Shown: in pieces, positions 12,281-24,010 of the stretch | Numbering within the stretch: position 1 is the stretch's first letter | Layout: every line of letters starts with the position of its first letter | NCBI GenBank assembly: GCA_029168955.1 | Contig: JAPDOI010000383.1 | Coordinates: forward strand, 1-64,000 | Direction: 5' to 3' | DNA length: 64,000 bases | Source: Aplectana chamaeleonis | Taxonomy: Eukaryota > Nematoda > Chromadorea > Rhabditida > Cosmocercidae | The notes under the pieces: generated by a model | Database searches by the model: none | What the model saw: only the letters and a program-made list of their open reading frames with translations | What the model was told of the DNA's origin: nothing | Made by a program: the position numbers and the translations under genes

Positions 12281-12639
12281 TCAAGAATATCTACAGTTCA
12301 CGGAAACGAGAAAAGGATATTGTGCAGTTAGCAGGAATATCGAACGGATAGTTGATAGTATCCCATCAGTTGTTTGCAGCCGTGAGAAGGGTTATCCGGA
12401 AATACCTCCGCGACGGCCACTCGACACGCACACCGACCGCGTGTGCGGACAGTCTCATTCGAGCAAGCTTTACCTTCGCAGCCCATTCCACTCACTAGAC
12501 TAAAATCTACAAGGAGACTATGTACTGGCCATTGCGAAGTTAAATTCCGGTCCATAGTAGCAGAAAATTGGTGTAGCAGCACTGATCTCCTTGGATGTCG
12601 TGCTCATTGTGCCGGAACCCCGACGTTTCAGCATGATTT

Positions 12640-12805
12640 CGGGATACGTACAGGCTATACAACGGCGAAACTCACATGGTTCCTATGCGTGCTGGTGCGG
12701 AGCGGAGGTTAGAGACAGTGAGAGAGCGGAGGGCAGACGGAGGCTGAGGCATCGCGCGCGCGGCTCGCTCCACGAATGTTGTGAATTACGACGTTTTATA
12801 GAGGA
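12640..12805. repeat. Dispersed repeat, second copy at 21445-21595
   Basis: The segment from ACAGGCTATACAACGGC to TTACGACGTTTTATAGAGG is closely matched at about 21445-21595. The two copies share order and orientation. No protein or inverted end was recognised, so the class is unknown. Confidence 0.6.
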
Positions 12806-12810
12806 TACTG

Positions 12811-12999
12811 TCGTTCTCTGAGCCGAATTCCGGTCCGCATTCGCGGGCTACGGCTATTGCATCATGTAACACGTGTTAATCGTGCTGGGACCACTTGATC
12901 CCGGCACGATTCACCCTTCTCCCAGCACGATTATCACGTGTCGCATGACGAAACAGCCGTAGTCCACGATTGCGGACCGGAATTTGGCTCGGAGAGCGA
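12811..12999. mobile_element. Palindromic MITE (CCGGTCCGCA family)
   Basis: Nearly the whole element is an imperfect palindrome. The left arm carries GAGCCGAATTCCGGTCCGCA and the right arm its inverse with few changes. The centre holds paired GTGCTGGGA and CCCAGCACGATT strings. A second copy is at 19915-20096 inside a larger TIR element. Confidence 0.8.
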
Positions 13000-14938
13000 T
13001 AATACACAGATGTATGATTCGACTTAGGGAGCTCGTCATTAGCTTTGCTCGCACCTCATTATCTGCGCTCGCACCCACAACGCTAACGACGCTATCATGG
13101 AGCGTACAGGAGAGTCCTAGAGCCTACCCAAGCAGTCCCTTCCTGATTGCGAGTAGAATGGAAGGACGGTTAACCCAATGAAGATTTCATAACGGAAATC
13201 GCAGGATATAAAAATATATCATTAAAATATAGATTTTCAGAGAGAATTGATAAAGCTTCGGCTGACTGCTTTCACTGACATGCTGCACAAGTCAGCAAAC
13301 TAAGTACACAGTGGTGTGTAAATTACTTAAAACCTAGTTGTGAACTTAATACTTACTCAAATCAATCTGAATATCAAAATGTAGTTAGTACATAGAGCAA
13401 TAGTCTGACTCAGAAATTCAAGGTTCAGTATGTAATGAGTAGTACGAATAATCTAATCTGAAAGTTTGCCGAGTCTGTAAGAAAGAAAATGTCCAACAAC
13501 GCGGTCGGCGTGCGTGTCGAGCGGCCGCCAAGACTGCCTTTTTCATTCGTCTGATATTCATGCTAATCGATTCACAGGTCCAAAAAATGCCTTCGCGACG
13601 GCCGCTCGACACGCACGCGGTCCGAGTGGGCGGACCGTCTTATTCGGAAAGAATTTAGTACACCTCTAGAATTTGCTACATTGTGAGGAAGGACAGAATA
13701 AATTCTCTGATGTCAACCATAACCGAATGCTTAAATCGAATAACGATTCCGATTTCTCGAAATAAAAACACTCCTCTTCGGTCGAATCAATTTTTGTAGG
13801 GGCTAAAATGAGGAAAAACAACGATGAGATTCGTACAAAACTGTTTGATGCGACGCACGCCAGAAATTATGTCTATAGCTCGGGTAACCAAAAAAGGGAT
13901 AGCTGCGGTAAACTTCAGCAGACGGTGCTGCGTCGTGCGCGCCCACGAGAAATGTGGTGATGGATAGGCGCCCGCGACAGGCGCGCGGTTTGCTGAGTGG
14001 TCCGCAGCTACCGCTTCTGTGGATACACCCACCATATAAAGTAAAATGCCGCGGAATGAAAAAAATCGAACAAAAAGTTTACGTGGGGGCTATGTATCTC
14101 TTATCCATAAGTCATCGTTCGCACCGAAAGGCTGTATAGTAGGCAAACAAAAATGCCTCAGTGATCTAAAAAATTAAACTGTCGGACGGGACAAAACAGG
14201 ATACAGCATTCCGACAGGGGTACGTATGTTTATTGGGTCCACGGCAACCGTTGCCACAACATACATGTAATTAACTATTATGACGGCTTGAACCTTGTAA
14301 AGTTTGATGCTCGCATATTCACGTACGAATGAAGTTGAGAACATCCGTGAAAGGATAACGAAGAAATTAATCATTCGAGCCGGGAGTCACCTTAAGTTAA
14401 CCTAGCCATGCCTGCTGAAGCTGAAAATCGGAATTCCAGAAGCTCCGGTAGCGATGAAGTCGTTACATCATGCTCAAACAGAAATGCTGAAATAGGACCA
14501 GACGGCTTTTCGCCTGTCCGGTCAGCGATGGCGCAGGGTAGGGCGAACAACCGTCCATAAATTCTATTCCTGTTTTAGTGAATGTTTAGCAATGAGCCTT
14601 TGCACACTATCTGGCTTTTTGGATAGCGGTGAATATTTTATGTTCAGTTATGTTACACCTTCTACGAATCTGCAACCATACCTTGCCATGGATTCACGGA
14701 AACAAATCTTATAACTTGTCAGAGTAGCTAACGGTCTCGCTGTAGATAGTCTTCCCACAATTACACACATGTGAAACTTTGGGATAGTGGGTAGCATGGC
14801 ATGTAGTTTTGCGCACTTACTTTCGGATGTTCGATACATGCCACATTGAAAGTTTTTGCGAACCCTGCGAACAGCTGATTAGGCTTTTAGATGCAGAAAA
14901 GTGAGTAAGTTAAGAAAGAAATCTAATGGAATGCGTTA
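13000..14938. other. Intergenic, dispersed inverted repeat at 13498-13630
   Basis: GCGTGTCGAGCGGCCG near 13513 and its inverse CGGCCGCTCGACACGC near 13600 form a hairpin pair about 80 bp apart. Diverged copies of the right half occur at 12405-12480 and 42950-43070. No gene was supported in the rest. Confidence 0.45.
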
Positions 14939-15190
14939 TACAATACCCGCACTGATTTATTAAAAGAAGTCGCACAAGTCGCGAAATCGCGACTTCTGCG
15001 ACTTCTTGTCATAAAATGGCTCAAAGTGACCCGCCCGGGGAGCTAAGGGCATATTTGGAATCAGCTTTAAGAGCTCTTCGTTTAAAGTACACACATTTCT
15101 TCAAATGGTACCGTTTGAAGCGAGAATGGAGGGGCACATGTGAAGGCAATGGAAAATCGACTTTTCCGGATCGGGCTGTCGCAGTGCTTA

Positions 15191-16005
15191 TCAGGTTGTT
15201 CGATAAGTTTTGTCGCTCGATAAGGAAAACGCGGTTTATGGTTAAAAATACACTTTATTATTCAGTATAATCTCCCTGAACATTAATACACTTGCTCCAA
15301 CAATCCTCCAATCTGTGGATCCCATCCCTGAAGAGAGAATCCGGAAGGTCTGCAAAATACGCTTCAACAGCCATTATGACCTCTTCAATTGCTGAAAAAC
15401 GCTTGCCAGGCATCATTTTTTTTAGTTCTGGAAACAAGTGGAAGTCGCTGGGGGCCGAATTTGGTGAACACGGTGGATGCTCCAACCATTCGAACTTTAA
15501 TTTATGGATTTTAGCCATTGTCAAAATGCTCTTGTGACACTGTGCATTGCCCTTATGAAAAAGGATTTTTTCTTCTACAAACCGGGTCTTTTTTTTTTCA
15601 CGAATTTTTGCCTTCAACTGGTCCGAAAGATTGCAATAATATTCAGAATTAACTGGTTTACCAGTTTGCAAGTAATCCACAAACAAAATTTCTTTCGCAT
15701 CCCAAAAAACTGATGCCATAACCTTCTTGGCCGATTTCCGGACACGAACTCGTTTCGAAGCCGAACAACCAGATTCACACCACTCTTTAGACACTTGTTT
15801 TGATTCAGGATCATGGTGATAGATCCGAGTTTCATCCATAGAGATGAATCTACGCACAAAATCCACTTTATCCTTTTGAAAACGATCCAAATGTTGCTGA
15901 GAAATTTCCGATACGTTTATATGAAGAGTGTACCAACAAGACAAAAAAATGGGCTGGTAGCAACGCCCTCTCTTATCGAACGATAAAACTTATTGAAAAA
16001 CCTGG
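15191..16005 (-). mobile_element. Deleted mariner element (Tc1/mariner superfamily)
   Basis: Inverted ends (TCAGGTTGTTCGATAAG at left, CTTATTGAAAAACCTGG at right) are flanked by TA at 15189-15190 and 16006-16007, the universal Tc1/mariner target. At 815 bp it is well below the roughly 1.3 kb of complete mariners. The missing part corresponds to the transposase N-terminus. Confidence 0.9.
15258..15944 (-). pseudogene. Mariner transposase, N-terminally deleted and catalytically dead
   Basis: The frame of 228 residues matches the catalytic half of mariner transposases: MDET at residues 36-39 (first catalytic Asp at 37), VMASVFWD at 75-82, HPPCSPNSAPSDF at 156-168 (third catalytic Asp at 167) and the C-terminal WSKCINVQGDY. 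Family members use a D,D34D triad. The second Asp, normally in HQDNA, is replaced by Gly at residue 132 (FHKGNA), exactly 34 residues before Asp167. About 110-120 residues with the helix-turn-helix DNA-binding region are missing, and only about 60 bp separate the start from the TIR. It cannot encode an active enzyme, although the remaining frame is open, which suggests fairly recent inactivation. Confidence 0.93.
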
Positions 16006-16121
16006 TATTTGAAAGAGGATCAGAAAATAAAATTGTAGGCCAGTTTCCAGGTCGATTGGTCCCGTTTGAGCTGAGAACAGGACGTCGGTGGTGTTTTCGT
16101 TCACTCGGTTTTTTCTGTTAA

Positions 16122-16681
16122 AGGCATTGGTCGCGATGAAAAACGCTATCGAAAAACGAAACTACAAAAAGCAGTTTAGATCAAAAACAGCTGGAAAACT
16201 ATAAAGGTAGCGCGGTGAAAAACGGGTTAGAACCAGAGTTTCTAGGGCCCAAAGATGCCAGTTCGTGCACACGTTCACAGCACCGACAAAAAAGATCGCA
16301 GTCTCATGCGGAGTAGTCAAAAATCATCGAAATTCAGAGGAAGAAATACATGCAAATTTACCTAATAAAAACATTTGAGCAATGAAAGAAAGCACTCCAG
16401 TCAATGTTTTTGACTAGATGTGTACATAAATCCGAAGGATCATTGATTGAAATTCAATTTCAAGCCATTTGATGTTCTTGATATAAGAGATCATCGATGC
16501 CGATGATGTGGAGTGGGCTCGTCAACCATCAGAAGACAAGAAAGTTCAGGCTTCAAATTTGGCCCAAAAAAAAAGTGGTTTTTTCGCGATTTTTTCTCGT
16601 AGGTCCTACTATGTACTCGAGACCCAGAAAAGGGTTTAGAGAGAAAAAGACGACAAGCATATTTGATCGCGACCACTGCCT
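16122..16681. mobile_element. TTAA-flanked MITE (AGGCAGTGGTCGCGAT family)
   Basis: Ends AGGCATTGGTCGCGATGAA and TGATCGCGACCACTGCCT, with TTAA at 16118-16121 and 16682-16685. It is 560 bp and homologous end to end to the copies at 22069-22608 and 32491-33038, in opposite orientation to those. Non-coding. Confidence 0.9.
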
Positions 16682-17034
16682 TTAATCCTCACGCCCTGTT
16701 TGCAGGTGAAGAAATGTGTAAGATCAAAATGAAGAGCTCTCGATGCTGATCCCAAATATTCCACTACCTCCCCGAACGGGTCACTGTGGGCCGTGTTATG
16801 ACAAAAAGTCGCAGAAGACTTCGCGACTTTTGCGGTTTTTTTGAGTAAATTAGTGCGGGCATTGCACTAGTAGAACACAATATCAAAAAACATGAACTGA
16901 AGGAATGCATAAAAAGGATAATTTGAAATCAAAAGCTTGGAGAATGACAGCGCGTAAATATTTTCAGGGAACAGGAACACAGCCTTCTCAAAAATTTGAA
17001 TGAATGAGCTGATTGGAAACATACAGTCCACGGC

Positions 17035-17160
17035 AACGGAGAAGGGCGTTGGTGCGTGCGCTTGTCAAACGCGGTGCCATATGCTATAACATAGGTGCAC
17101 CGCGTTTGCGCCAACCTTCAATGGGGAACGCAAAGTATCACTAGTATCCATGCTGGCTGT
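17035..17160. mobile_element. Hairpin MITE (TATGCTATAGCATA-centred family)
   Basis: An imperfect palindrome centred near 17090 on ATATGCTATAACATA. Its arms match the elements at about 52450-52584 and 58470-58614 (GGTTGGCGCAAAC and GTTTGCGCCAACC strings). The outer ends are eroded, so the boundaries are approximate. Confidence 0.6.
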
Positions 17161-19100
17161 ATGTTTTGTGAGAAAAAAAGCAATCGCATCAACGCCGCTT
17201 TCCGTCGCCGTGGGCTCTAAATTAGATAACTATTCGTTTCAAATGAATATCCTATTCGACTCAAATATTCGAGAAGCTATTGCACGTTATTTGAGCGATT
17301 CATTCTAAGATACCGTGAGTGCAGTCGGTACTGGTCGTACTAAAACGTTTGGTTCACTCTTGCTGGCGCAGTTCGCGTTGGCGCAAACTCGGTGCTCGCT
17401 TGTCGGCACATAAGTGGGCCAACTTCGCCCCGAAGGAAACAACGTGGACAAGATGGAAGCAATGTCAGTGTGATTCGTTCCGACTGTAGATGCACTTGGA
17501 TAGGGCTCTCGGGGGCAGAATGCTCCAACGAATGATGCGACTACAGATATTCTCAGTAATCGATGAACCTAGTAATTTGGACTCTCGAAACAATCAAAAA
17601 TTCTAGAAACTGAAAAATTTAGGTTACCCCATGGACTAACTCAAAGGGACAAAGAAAAAAATCAGTAATTGGTTTTTTCTGAATATTTGATTTCGACGAA
17701 AAATCAAATTCGTTGAGTTTTCCAATTATTCGGTTGGTAAACACTCCACTCCAATATTCGGTTCCTCCGGAGCGTTGAACCACTGGATTACTCAAATATT
17801 GGGGAACCGAAAGAAGCTTCTATTGGTATTTTAGGTATGGTTGGAAACAGAATGAGAAATTTTGAATAACCAGTCCAAAATTGGTATCAGATTTCGAACA
17901 ATCATTCGGACCCATTTGTGGTCAAATGCTTCGAGTTTACAGATTCAATCGTAGATCATGGGAAAGCATCAATTCGAAAAATCATTTATTCGAGATTTCT
18001 GAAATACTGGATTGAAAATGGGTTTGCACACTTTGATCGAACAGAAATCCCGCAATAAGTATTAAAAATTTCAGCGCGTTGTCAATAAAAAAGGCTGAAG
18101 GGGAATGGTTTGCTCTGAAGAATAATAATTTTTTTCTTTCGAATATTTGTTATCAATTTTTGTACCCATCCTTTGTAGAGCCGCGAAGATACTACGTTTG
18201 TTGATCGGAAATTCGATAAGAGGACTGGACTCAAAAATCTGTTCAAATTACATTGTTTAAAAAAATCTACCTTCTCTCCAAAATTCTACAACATGGTGCC
18301 TGAATTCTCGCTATGTTGGTGCAAGAAAACCCTCGGTGCTTAATCTTCAGAGCGAAAGGTTATCCGGCTCATTCAGTTACTCCAGGATTTTTAGAAATAG
18401 CTTAATCGAATCATTTATTCGACGAAAAAGCGTCGAATGGCGACGACCAGTATTGAGTATGCGATATAAAAGGGAATATGAAGTTATTCGCCGCTAAAAA
18501 TATGACAGTTTCACTTCAAATCCAGCAGAAAACAACGGGTTCCAAGTTCGCAGAATAGTGATGAATAGGAAATCTGGCACTAGGGATATACATAAGAAGA
18601 TCGAGCCGCGATCGCTGGGGGTTAGATAGAGGCCGAGGACGTTTCCGTATTTGCTCCCTCCTCATCGTGACCCGCTTCACCCACTCTCCCACTGTGAGTG
18701 TTCCCGCTCCAAGCGCTCATGATCGCAGAATCTTTATATCTCCAGGTGACATGAAAACAGCAACGAATGTGGATACATTGGTTCCTTCAGAGCTTAGCGG
18801 CACAGTTCATCTTAAAGGCAGGGTTCTCGATAAAATCGGTTGTAAAGCTATCCTCGCGGAATTGTAGATCTGGCCATCACAAAAGCGAAAATGAGCAAAA
18901 AATTGGAGAAAAAACGCTCAGAAACAAGTTAAGGCTTGGTGTCCTCCCGCCCCCAAATATCGAGATTTGGGAAACACCCTGTTTTGTTAACTTTTATTTT
19001 GCTTCTAAGCTGATTTTGAAACATTTCTGGAGACGACTGATTACTCGAACAGCAAAATAAATGCCGGATAAGCAAGCATTAATGAAAATCACGTTAATTA
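17161..19100. other. AT-rich intergenic stretch, one MITE left end
   Basis: TTAA followed by AGGCAGGGTTCTCGAT at 18812-18831 resembles the left end of the TTAA MITEs, but no matching right end was found. Several scattered copies of ATTTATTCGA-like strings occur between 17230 and 18430. No supported gene. Confidence 0.4.
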
Positions 19101-19159
19101 GGGTAAACAAAACTCTCGCGGTAAACAAAAAATTAGGATAAACAAAATTCTCGCGGTAA

Positions 19160-19245
19160 ACAAAACTGATGATACCCAATTGATAAAGGGTATGGTATAA
19201 AAGAAATGGAGAGCGGTGTGGTTCATTCGCGCACCGTCCTCCTTC
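19160..19245. repeat. Fragment related to the MITE interior at 6425-6495
   Basis: GATGATACCCAATTGATAAA and the following GAGAGCGGTGTGGTTCAT and GCACCGTCCT strings match the reverse complement of 6425-6495. No terminal repeats were recognised around this copy. Confidence 0.5.
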
Positions 19246-19647
19246 AGGGGCCAGTTCTTGAGGCTCTACACGGACTATAATGTAGGAAAACAGCACGACC
19301 GGTTTTCAAAATGTCACGGTATCAGGCAGTAAACATTGAAAATTCTTGAAAGAAGGACCATTAAACTTCCGTGAGAAATTTGTGCCGGTGGTAAATTATA
19401 AACTTGTGTGTGCAACAACTTATGCCAAACTCTGTATTCTTTAAACGAATGCAGCATAAAACTTCTTTGTTACTTGAAGCCAAGTTTTCCATGAGTGGAA
19501 AATGGCTCATTGCACCTTTGAGGCATTTCATCCATTTTCAGATACCTTTTCGTTGTTCATGCTTTTTTTTCAGGAGAGAAGAAGTTCAGTTGACACTCTA
19601 AAAACGATTTATAGCTGCGAACATTGTTTATGAGAGAAGAAAAGGTG

Positions 19648-20571
19648 CAATATTTGCGCTAAGTTTTGTAAAAACGGGAGCATTTGCCAAACTTGGCATA
19701 AAACGCCCGATGTTTGTTGAGCGAGCGAAGACTTTTCTGATATCTGAAAACGCTATCATATTTACAGCTCAAATCCCTACCTAATAATGTGCTTTGTGAA
19801 CCTAAGTTTCCTGGAATCGCTTTTTTTGATGAAATTCTTTTTGCGGCAGTCTCCCAAGAACGTCGCGCGCGACAAAGTGCGGCAAAACTTTGAGTTGTAA
19901 TTGCACAAGTATTAGAAGAGCGATTCCGGTCCGCATTTGCGGACTACGGCTATTGCATCATGCGACACGTATTAATCGTGCTGGGACCACTTAGTCCCAG
20001 CATGATACACCCCTCTCCCAGCACGATTATCACGTGTCGCATGATGCAACAGCCATATTCCGCTTTTGCGGACCGGAGTTCGGCTCGGGGAACGATAGAA
20101 GATGCAGGTGGGACAACCCCGAGCTTTGTGCCGTCTGGTTCTTTAACTTCCTCATTTAACATGTTGGAGTTTTCGCAACACATGCCCGACTTTTCAGGAA
20201 GTTCCCAAGCGTGTTTAGTAGAGGATTTTCGAAACTCTACCTATATGAGTCTCGAGATTGTCTCACCTGCATCTATTTCATGAAGAAGGTATAGCTCTTC
20301 TGTAACTTGCACAATTACTGCTCAGAATTCCGCAGCATTCTGACGTTTTTGAGAAACGACCGCAAAACAATTTCATTCAAAAATAAAGCGATTTAAGGGA
20401 ACTTCGGTCCACAAATAACTTTATTAGGTAAGAATTTGAGCTGTGAATATATATATATATGCGTTTTCGAAATTCAGAAAAGTTTTCGTTCAAAAAAGTT
20501 AGAAGCATCGGACGTATTCTGCCAAGTTTGGCGAATGCTCCCCGTTTTTACAACGTTTCGCGCGGGTATTG
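19648..20571. mobile_element. 0.9-kb TIR element, copy 1
   Basis: The left end (GCGCTAAGTTTTGTAAAAAC at 19656, then GGGAGCATTTGCCAAACTTGGC) is inverted at the right end (GCCAAGTTTGGC, then CCCCGTTTTTACAA). The left half aligns with 56097-56400, so both loci are the same family. No transposase was recognised. A younger palindromic MITE (19915-20096) is nested inside. Confidence 0.78.
19915..20096. mobile_element. Palindromic MITE (CCGGTCCGCA family), copy 2
   Basis: Closely matches the element at 12811-12999, including TTGCATCATG, TAATCGTGCTGGGACCACTT and TTTGCGGACCGGAGTTCGGC. The left tip has lost about 10 bases relative to the right arm. Confidence 0.78.
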
Positions 20572-21102
20572 TAAGACCGAGAAATAAAGGTGAGGAATCG
20601 GAGATTGGATGAAGCAGAAGCTATTTGTGAAGCTATTTCAACACTCTGAATCAGAAACCTAACAGTAGCCTAGAGTGAATGCCTTGAATTCTTACAGTTG
20701 TGCTACGGATGTTTTTTTAGAAACATGAGAGCGCGGCTTGTCGCCATCTTGGTGTCGTAGCAGTATTGTCTGTTAAGAAATGTATTCTCTCTCTTCGACG
20801 TTATGTGAATAGAATAGCAGTAAAGCAAAAAGGAAATTTTCCACAGATTATGATGAATAATCATCCTATAGAAGGGCCTGGCACGAGATAATGGCATCTC
20901 CTCTCGTAGTTCATCAAAAATTCCTCTGAGTTTTGCTTTTTTTGCAATCTGTGATTGGTCATTTTATGAGTACTACATACGGAAAGAGAGCAAAACCTTG
21001 AAAACCCCCTTACAACGCAAATTCTGCAACTACTACTATTTTTCAACAAGCTTCCTGGTTAACTAAGCTGTTAAACGGATGTTTTGTGTACCGCCATTAA
21101 TA
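20572..21102. other. Upstream region of the cysteine-rich gene, no motif recognised
   Basis: No TATA-like or other promoter motif could be assigned. A gene start is inferred only from the splice acceptor and start codon that follow. Confidence 0.3.
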
Positions 21103-21122
21103 GCAGCTTATTTTTGTTGCAG
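21103..21122 (+). promoter_or_regulatory. Splice acceptor (cis or SL trans-splice site)
   Basis: TTATTTTTGTTGCAG ends 5 bases before the ATG at 21128. A T-rich acceptor directly before a start codon in a nematode is typical of a spliced-leader trans-splice site, but a 5' UTR intron would look the same. Confidence 0.5.
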
Positions 21123-21127
21123 AGAGA

Positions 21128-21196
21128 ATGCAGGGTTCTACGCGTGTTCTTTTGATCTTCGTACTAGTGTCAGCTACTCCAGCAGCAGGACTCTCG
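21128..21196 (+). CDS. Exon 1 of cysteine-rich secreted protein gene (signal peptide)
   Basis: The ATG opens 23 codons encoding a typical secretory signal: a short polar N-terminus with one Arg, then the hydrophobic core VLLIFVLVSA, then small residues TPAAGLS suited to signal peptidase. The exon ends in phase 0 at a consensus donor (TCG then GTAAGT at 21197). The ATG is the first after the acceptor at 21122. The downstream partners are phase-0 cysteine-rich exons, the first at 21689, so I infer a secreted disulfide-rich product. I do not recognise an orthologue and assign no function. Confidence 0.65.
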
Positions 21197-21444
21197 GTAA
21201 GTATACCATTCTGCAGACAGCGTAAGCGTTTGTAAAATTGGTTGATTGTGGCGACAATGATGTCGTACGTCTCAGAATGGAGCACTCTCTTCATTGGTAG
21301 CGTCAGAAACGAGTCAAGGCTTTCTTATTTGAGCCAACTTGAGCCACCTATGCTTTTGAGTCCGCCTTTTATTGAGAATCCGCGCCCTTAAAACGCGGCG
21401 ACTGAGGATTAACCCTCTATTTCTGTATGCTGCCTTTCGTCGAT

Positions 21445-21595
21445 GTACAGGCTATGAAACGGCAAAAGTCACATGGTTTCTACGCGTGCTGGTGCAGAGC
21501 GGAGGTGAGAGAGAGGAGGGCATATGGAGGCTGCAGCATCGCGTGCGCCGCTCGCGCCTCCAATGATGAGAATTACGACGTTTTATAGAGGGTAT
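21445..21595. repeat. Dispersed repeat, partner of 12640-12805
   Basis: From ACAGGCTATGAAACGGC to TTACGACGTTTTATAGAGG it follows the 12640-12805 copy in the same orientation. It lies within intron 1 of the cysteine-rich gene. Confidence 0.6.
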
Positions 21596-21688
21596 GCAGT
21601 GGACAATAATAATCATGTGCCAAGTGCTGGTTGACCCAAGTGTTGGTTTTTGAACTCGGATGCTGCAAAAACGTTTTCTGTCGTTCAG

Positions 21689-21808
21689 TCATTCTCGTGC
21701 ATCAATTGTCTTCAATAATGCAATGCTGGATGCACATCGGGTAACTGTAACTGTCAGCAGACTTGCTCCAATGCTTGCGGATTTTCGACTAGAGTAGTGT
21801 CGGCTACC
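21689..21808 (+). pseudogene. Cysteine-rich repeat exon, copy 1, premature stop
   Basis: Acceptor TCGTTCAG before 21689 and donor GTAAGT after 21808 delimit 40 codons in phase 0. The cysteine pattern C-x2-C-x3-C-x3-C-x4-C-x-C-x3-C-x3-C matches the intact copies. Codon 10 is TAA (21716-21718) where the intact copies have TCA, a one-base change. Splice sites are intact, so inclusion would truncate the protein after the first two cysteines; skipping would keep the frame. Confidence 0.75.
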
Positions 21809-21922
21809 GTAAGTTTTGGATGAAAACGTGTACACTATTTCTTTGCAATAATAAGGTTGCGATGATGCGAATTGTTTTAGTCTATGAACTTGGATGCTGC
21901 AAAAACATTCTCTCGTGTTCAA

Positions 21923-22040
21923 TCATTTTTGTGCAACAATTTTCTTTAATTATGCAAGGCTGAATGCACATCGGGTAACTGTAACTGTCAGCAGACCTGC
22001 TCTAAAGCTTGCGGATTTTCGACTGGAGTGCTGACAACTT
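21923..22040 (+). pseudogene. Cysteine-rich repeat exon, copy 2, degraded
   Basis: Same repeat, but the acceptor AG is mutated to AA (TGTTCAA), codon 9 is TAA, one Cys is Phe and no donor is seen at the end. A TTAA MITE follows at 22069. Not usable as an exon. Confidence 0.75.
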
Positions 22041-22068
22041 TCCCGAAGTCTTGAAAAAGAACACTTAA

Positions 22069-22608
22069 AGGCAGTGGTCGCGCTCAAATATGTTTGTCTT
22101 CATTTCCTCTCTGAACCCTTTTCTGGGTTTAGAGTAGTAGGACAAATGAGAAAAAATCGCGAAAAAAAAACGCTGTTCTGGGCCGAATTCGAAGCCTGAA
22201 CTTTCTTGTCTTTTGATGGTGGACGAGTCCACCCCACATCATCGGCATCGATGATCTCTAATATCAAGAACATGAGCTGGCTTGAACTTGAATTTCAATC
22301 AATGAACTTTCGGATTTATGTACACATATAGTCAAAAACATTAACAGAAGCGCTTGCTTTCATTGTTCAACTGTTTTATTAGGTAAATTTGCATTTATTT
22401 TTTCCTCTGAGTGTCGATGATTTTCGACTGCTTGGCATGAGACTGTGATCTTTCTGTGCACGTGTGCACGAACTGAAAATTTAGGATCTTAGTAACTCTA
22501 GATCTAGCCCGTTTTTCACCGCGCTACCTTCATAGTTTTTGAGCTGTTTTATATCTAAGCTAATTTTTGTAGTTTTTTCGATAACGTTTTTCATCGCGAC
22601 CACTGCCT
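22069..22608. mobile_element. TTAA-flanked MITE (AGGCAGTGGTCGCG family)
   Basis: Ends AGGCAGTGGTCGCGC and CATCGCGACCACTGCCT, with TTAA at 22065-22068 and 22609-22612. Same orientation and family as 32491-33038. The closing TTAA is directly followed by AGACAGGGTCCTGG, perhaps another element start. Non-coding, 540 bp. Confidence 0.9.
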
Positions 22609-22612
22609 TTAA

Positions 22613-24002
22613 AGACAGGGTCCTGGCCAAAGTTCGATAACGAGGCTACCAGCTGGAACGGAGCGTAGGCTACAGGTAGTCCCAAGGAGCGAGCGAAGAG
22701 TGCAAAAAAAGAAGTTCTCTTCAAGTTACTCAAGCCATTTCCGTCAACCACCACGTCAGAAAAGTGTGTCCATTGTTCATGTTTTAGCCATCGTCCACGC
22801 ATTCTTCAAAACTGTCGTGTAAATATCGCTCATTCTAGCCATGCTTATCATGCTGCGAATAATATGATCCTTTACTTTGAGGCTATTTTCTTAAAAATTG
22901 AGGACTTATAGCTCGTGAAACGTCTAGACGTTGTTTAGCTCGGCCAGCTCAATCCGCCTAACCCGAAGTTTGGTAGTGTCAAAATTTGATCGGGTTTGCC
23001 TCCAAACCAGGGCTGGGAACACGTCCCGAAACGACCATTTTGAACATACACCCCCCCCCCTAGGCTCGGTACCGTTTTATGCACCCCACTTTGGAAAATC
23101 AAAATCGGCTGTTTCCCTAGATTTTGTGCTTAGCAGGCATTATTTTGACTTCCTAATTTTGATAAACAACTATTTATAGAAGCAGTGAGTAGGGAGAAAT
23201 GCGAGAATTCCAAGAGAAAATGTAGAGTAATTCTAAAACCTCAGTGAAATTCTATTAAGAAAAATCGTAGGTAAGACGTTGAGCTATAAGAATATATAAA
23301 ACATTTTTATCTCAAAACAGTTCAACAAGTACGAACGAAAACGGAGCTACTACTATTGCAATAAACAATGTTGTTTCGGTCAAATCTTTTCATGAAGATA
23401 TGCAGGATCAGTTAATTCTGGATCAGAACAATAAAACCCTGATAAATCAGTGATTTACTGTTCTGATGCAGAATTAAATAATCTTTCGTGTTGTGAAAAC
23501 AAGATAGGTTTCATGTGATGACTAGGGATCGGAAAAACCCGTTTTTTTCCACCGGAATACCACCTTCGCTCAGAACTTGACTAGCCGTGCGACTTGGAGC
23601 TTTTCCGCATCTACACAGCACTCACTAGATTGGACGCGCTCACATTAATAATTAAACATTGTAACTTATTAGAGAACAGAGAGGAGAAAGGGATTGAAAC
23701 TAGAGTGAATGGAGAAAGGCAGTGGTAGGATACATTCGATGTACCCACTGTATAAATTTAATGTAAATAAACAAAGCTGGAGCGGAAGTAAGCCTTTAGC
23801 AGTGTTCATTCAAACAACGCTAGTTCATCACAATCAAAAGCGCACTACAGATGGACCTTAAATCTCGTCCCGGTTCTACCAAGAGAACCGGGACAAAACC
23901 GGGACGAGTCTTAAAATCCTTAAATCACATTAAATATCAAACCTATTGATATTGAGATGTTTTCCTAATTCTCTTATCTCCTATAGTGGTCTTGTTTTTC
24001 AT
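22613..24002. other. Intronic or intergenic, small hairpin at 23859-23915
   Basis: CTCGTCCCGGTT and AACCGGGACGAG lie inverted within 57 bp near 23865-23910. A C-run is at 23049-23059. No exon was supported. Confidence 0.4.
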
Positions 24003-24010
24003 ATTTACTA

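Larger units (their letters stand above)
14939..16868. mobile_element. TIR element with about 175-bp arms, carrier of two younger insertions
   Basis: The left arm (14939-15115) and right arm (16695-16868) are inverted copies with ends of the form CAATRCCCGCACT. Shared internal strings include GTGACCCG, CGGGGAG and CACATTTCTTCA. Between the arms lie a mariner (15191-16005) and a TTAA MITE (16122-16681), each with its own target duplication, so both are younger than this carrier. A diverged single end of the same family appears near 54610-54700. Confidence 0.75.

Noticed and set aside
15016..15270. 84-codon open frame beginning MAQSDPPGEL
   Set aside because: It runs from the carrier TIR arm through the TA target into the mariner end, so it is a chance frame across an insertion junction.
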